Shown in pieces: positions 62,320 through 64,000 of a stretch of DNA of 64,000 bases (positions are counted from its first letter, which is position 1; the number at the start of each line of letters is the position of its first letter). The notes under the pieces are model-generated. The model did no database searches and had not been told where the DNA came from. It worked only from the letters and a program-made list of their open reading frames with translations. Position numbers and translations under genes: made by a program. Origin of the DNA: Spisula solida (lineage: Eukaryota; Mollusca; Bivalvia; Venerida; Mactridae); NCBI GenBank assembly GCA_947247005.1, contig OX365955.1:19883322-19947321 (forward strand), given 5' to 3'.

Positions 62320-62601
62320 AAATTGTATCAGCCGCCTTGATAGCCTAGTGGTTGAGCGTTCAGTTCAAGTGCAGGAGGTCTCGGGTTCAATCCCTGGCCG
62401 TGTCATACCAAAGACGAAATAAAAATGGTACCAGAAATACCCTTGCTAGACGCTCAGCATAAAAGGGAAACTGGCTTCTCTTCTCTCATACCCTCGTGGC
62501 GATGGATAACATCAGGAATGAGGTGTCGAGAGCAATTAATATAAGTTTGAAAACTTGTTTCACAATCGACCTTAAATAAATTAGTATAAACTAAATTGTA
62601 T
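62320..62601 (+). mobile_element. tRNA-derived SINE family A, full copy with target duplication
   Basis: The head GCCGCCTTGATAGCCTAGTG has an A box; GGGTTCAATCCC (62383-62394) is a B box. The core GTCATACCAAAGACGAAATA through GACGCTCAGCAT resembles the central domain of MetaSINEs reported from bivalves, as I recall them. The 3' part GGCGATGGATAACATCAGGA ends CCTTAAATAAATTA. AAATTGTAT flanks both sides (62320-62328 and 62593-62601), a 9-bp target duplication that fixes the element at about 62329-62592. A 3'-tail match lies antisense at 49143-49248. It carries pol III promoter boxes and no protein. Confidence 0.88.
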
Positions 62602-63382
62602 TAGACAAGTGACAATGTGACTGTTTAACACAGGTTGCTACTATCAACAGTAAACCAGCATTTCATCAGAAACTTTTGATATAAAGGCATTCCATTCCCA
62701 AAGACATTCCCTAAAAATACTGCAAACACATGAACTGACATGATCATTACAAATTATTTCAATTTTACCAGAGAAAAACTGTGAGAGGGAGACGTGAGAT
62801 TGGAATGAGCTTCATTCCAACAATACTTGAGTATTGCAATGGCAAGACATTGAACAACAAATCAGCTCCGAACAATGAAAACAAAACCAATCTCTCTTGT
62901 CTAGACTTCAACTTTTTCCTCTCACACAAATCTATTACAGAGCCAATACAACACCCTTTTGAATTATTTATATTTCTCGTCTGCTGTTTTTACTTACTCA
63001 TAATCGGAAAGATGAATCTATAAATGATTTAAAAATCAGCACAGAGAAAAACTGTAAGAATATTAGCTGCAGAGAAGCCAAGGTAGGAAGAGTAGAAATG
63101 ATTGCAGTAATCTACAACGTCAAACTGCTGAGAAATATTGTTCATACAATACAGACAAGATGGGAAATCAAGGAACAATAGAAAGACATTAATTAAAGTT
63201 AAGGTAAAACCTTGTAAGTTATTTGATTCCATACAAGAATAAATGTTGCCTTGACAATGAAGAACATGAAAACTGAGGTTTTTTTAGAAGAGTGTCTTGC
63301 ACAAAGCAGCAATAAATTTCAATGAAGGAGCATTGCTGTTGATTTTTTCTTTACACAACACAGATGCATTTGTAATATAAAA
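62602..63382. other. non-coding, nothing recognised
   Basis: An 80-codon plus frame at 62781 and a 67-codon minus frame at 63029 have no recognised domain. Confidence 0.55.
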
Positions 63383-63515
63383 TGCTGAGCATAGCCTTTA
63401 TTTGCCAGTCAGCTTACTGCTGAAACATGGCAGGCATATGTGTGCCTCCTCCAAGATTTGAACCCGGCTCGCCAGATTAGACGGCAAGCGCGCAAACCAT
63501 TGAGCTATGGAGATG
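63383..63515 (-). mobile_element. tRNA-derived SINE, family B, copy 2
   Basis: On the minus strand TCTCCATAGCTCAATGGTTT, CTTGCCGTCTAATCTGGCGA and CCGGGTTCAAATCTTGGAGG are followed by AGGCACACATATGCCTGCCA, CAGTAAGCTGACTGGCAAAT and GCTCAGCATTTT. It matches 29261-29400 over the whole length. The acceptor stem is more eroded here (TCTCCAT versus GGAGGAG). A possible short duplication (TGCATC) flanks it but is weak. Confidence 0.75.
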
Positions 63516-64000
63516 ATGCACAGATAATTCATAAGTCATACAGAATAGGCAGTATTGCCTTAAGGGAGTAGAGTCTAATCTTTAGTGAGATAGTGCAATT
63601 TTCGTTAAAAAGCGTTTTTTGTCTTAAAATTAAAGTTGTTGAATACAATAAGCATTGTATTATGATGCTCTATATGTACGCTTGAAGTTCAACCCAAAAT
63701 AAATATTGATAATGTGAATTTATTGAAGCATGACTGCATTTTCATTGCGAATCTTGCTCATTCACAAACAAAGTCAACATGGCATTAAGAGTCAAAGTTT
63801 GTTGTCGGGGACATAGCCAATAGTATAAGGAACAAACTCTTACAAAGAAATAATTATGAAACAAATTCATGAACTTGTATCATGCAAAAAATCAATGATC
63901 ATCAATGACCTTGCAAACCGAAAGTAGAAAAATGGCAATGTTTCTTGAATATCTTTGTAAGTATACATTTTTCAGTCTTAAACTAAGTAAGAGTTTGTTC
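63516..64000. other. non-coding, nothing recognised
   Basis: No feature recognised to the end of the window. Confidence 0.6.

Overview
This is a eukaryotic, AT-rich, essentially non-coding window. No ribosomal RNA, operon, phage or CRISPR structure is visible. The best guess is a bivalve mollusc. Three elements resemble the bivalve 'pearl'/Helentron-derived elements: tandem core repeats, an ACGG-type microsatellite and a 3' hairpin. A tRNA-headed SINE with a core like the MetaSINE family described in bivalves is also present. The taxon call is inference from repeat families, not from a gene.

Layout. Positions 1-18,000 hold little except one copy of an inverted-repeat MITE (13.3 kb), one retroposon tail (14.4 kb) and small direct repeats. 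Short minisatellites begin at 18.2 kb. A lone C2H2 zinc-finger reading frame with a splice donor, broken by one base, lies at 25.6 kb (+). At 28.5-29.0 kb the minus strand reads like the start of a gene: two in-frame ATGs, a hydrophobic signal-like segment, a GTAAGT donor after 50 codons, and a CCAAT motif further upstream. If real, its first intron runs leftward through the quiet part of the window. Three further splice-bounded frames on that strand (7.0, 7.4 and 8.3 kb) do not join it in phase, so no gene model is claimed.

From 29 to 62 kb the DNA is dominated by tandem arrays with units of 18 to 47 bp, up to about 30 copies. Interspersed elements lie between them: SINE family A (62.3 kb intact with a 9-bp target duplication; 49.1 kb antisense and internally deleted), SINE family B (29.3 and 63.4 kb), a second MITE copy (31.4 kb), a pogo-like MITE (34.0 kb), a hAT-like element rich in TTCCCTGAC (40.2 kb), a multi-hairpin block (46.9 kb), pearl-like elements (44.5, 49.9 and 57.9 kb), tRNA-like heads (22.0, 52.4 and 53.0 kb), a 421-bp foldback element with a 6-bp target duplication (55.4 kb) and a retroposon with an AAAC tail (60.7 kb).

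The longest open frames in the window are translations of these arrays and are not treated as genes. I found no convincing new biological system. The points most worth checking are the possible first exon at 28.6 kb, the broken zinc-finger exon at 25.6 kb, the foldback and paired MITE/SINE families, and the sharp change in minisatellite density near 29 kb.
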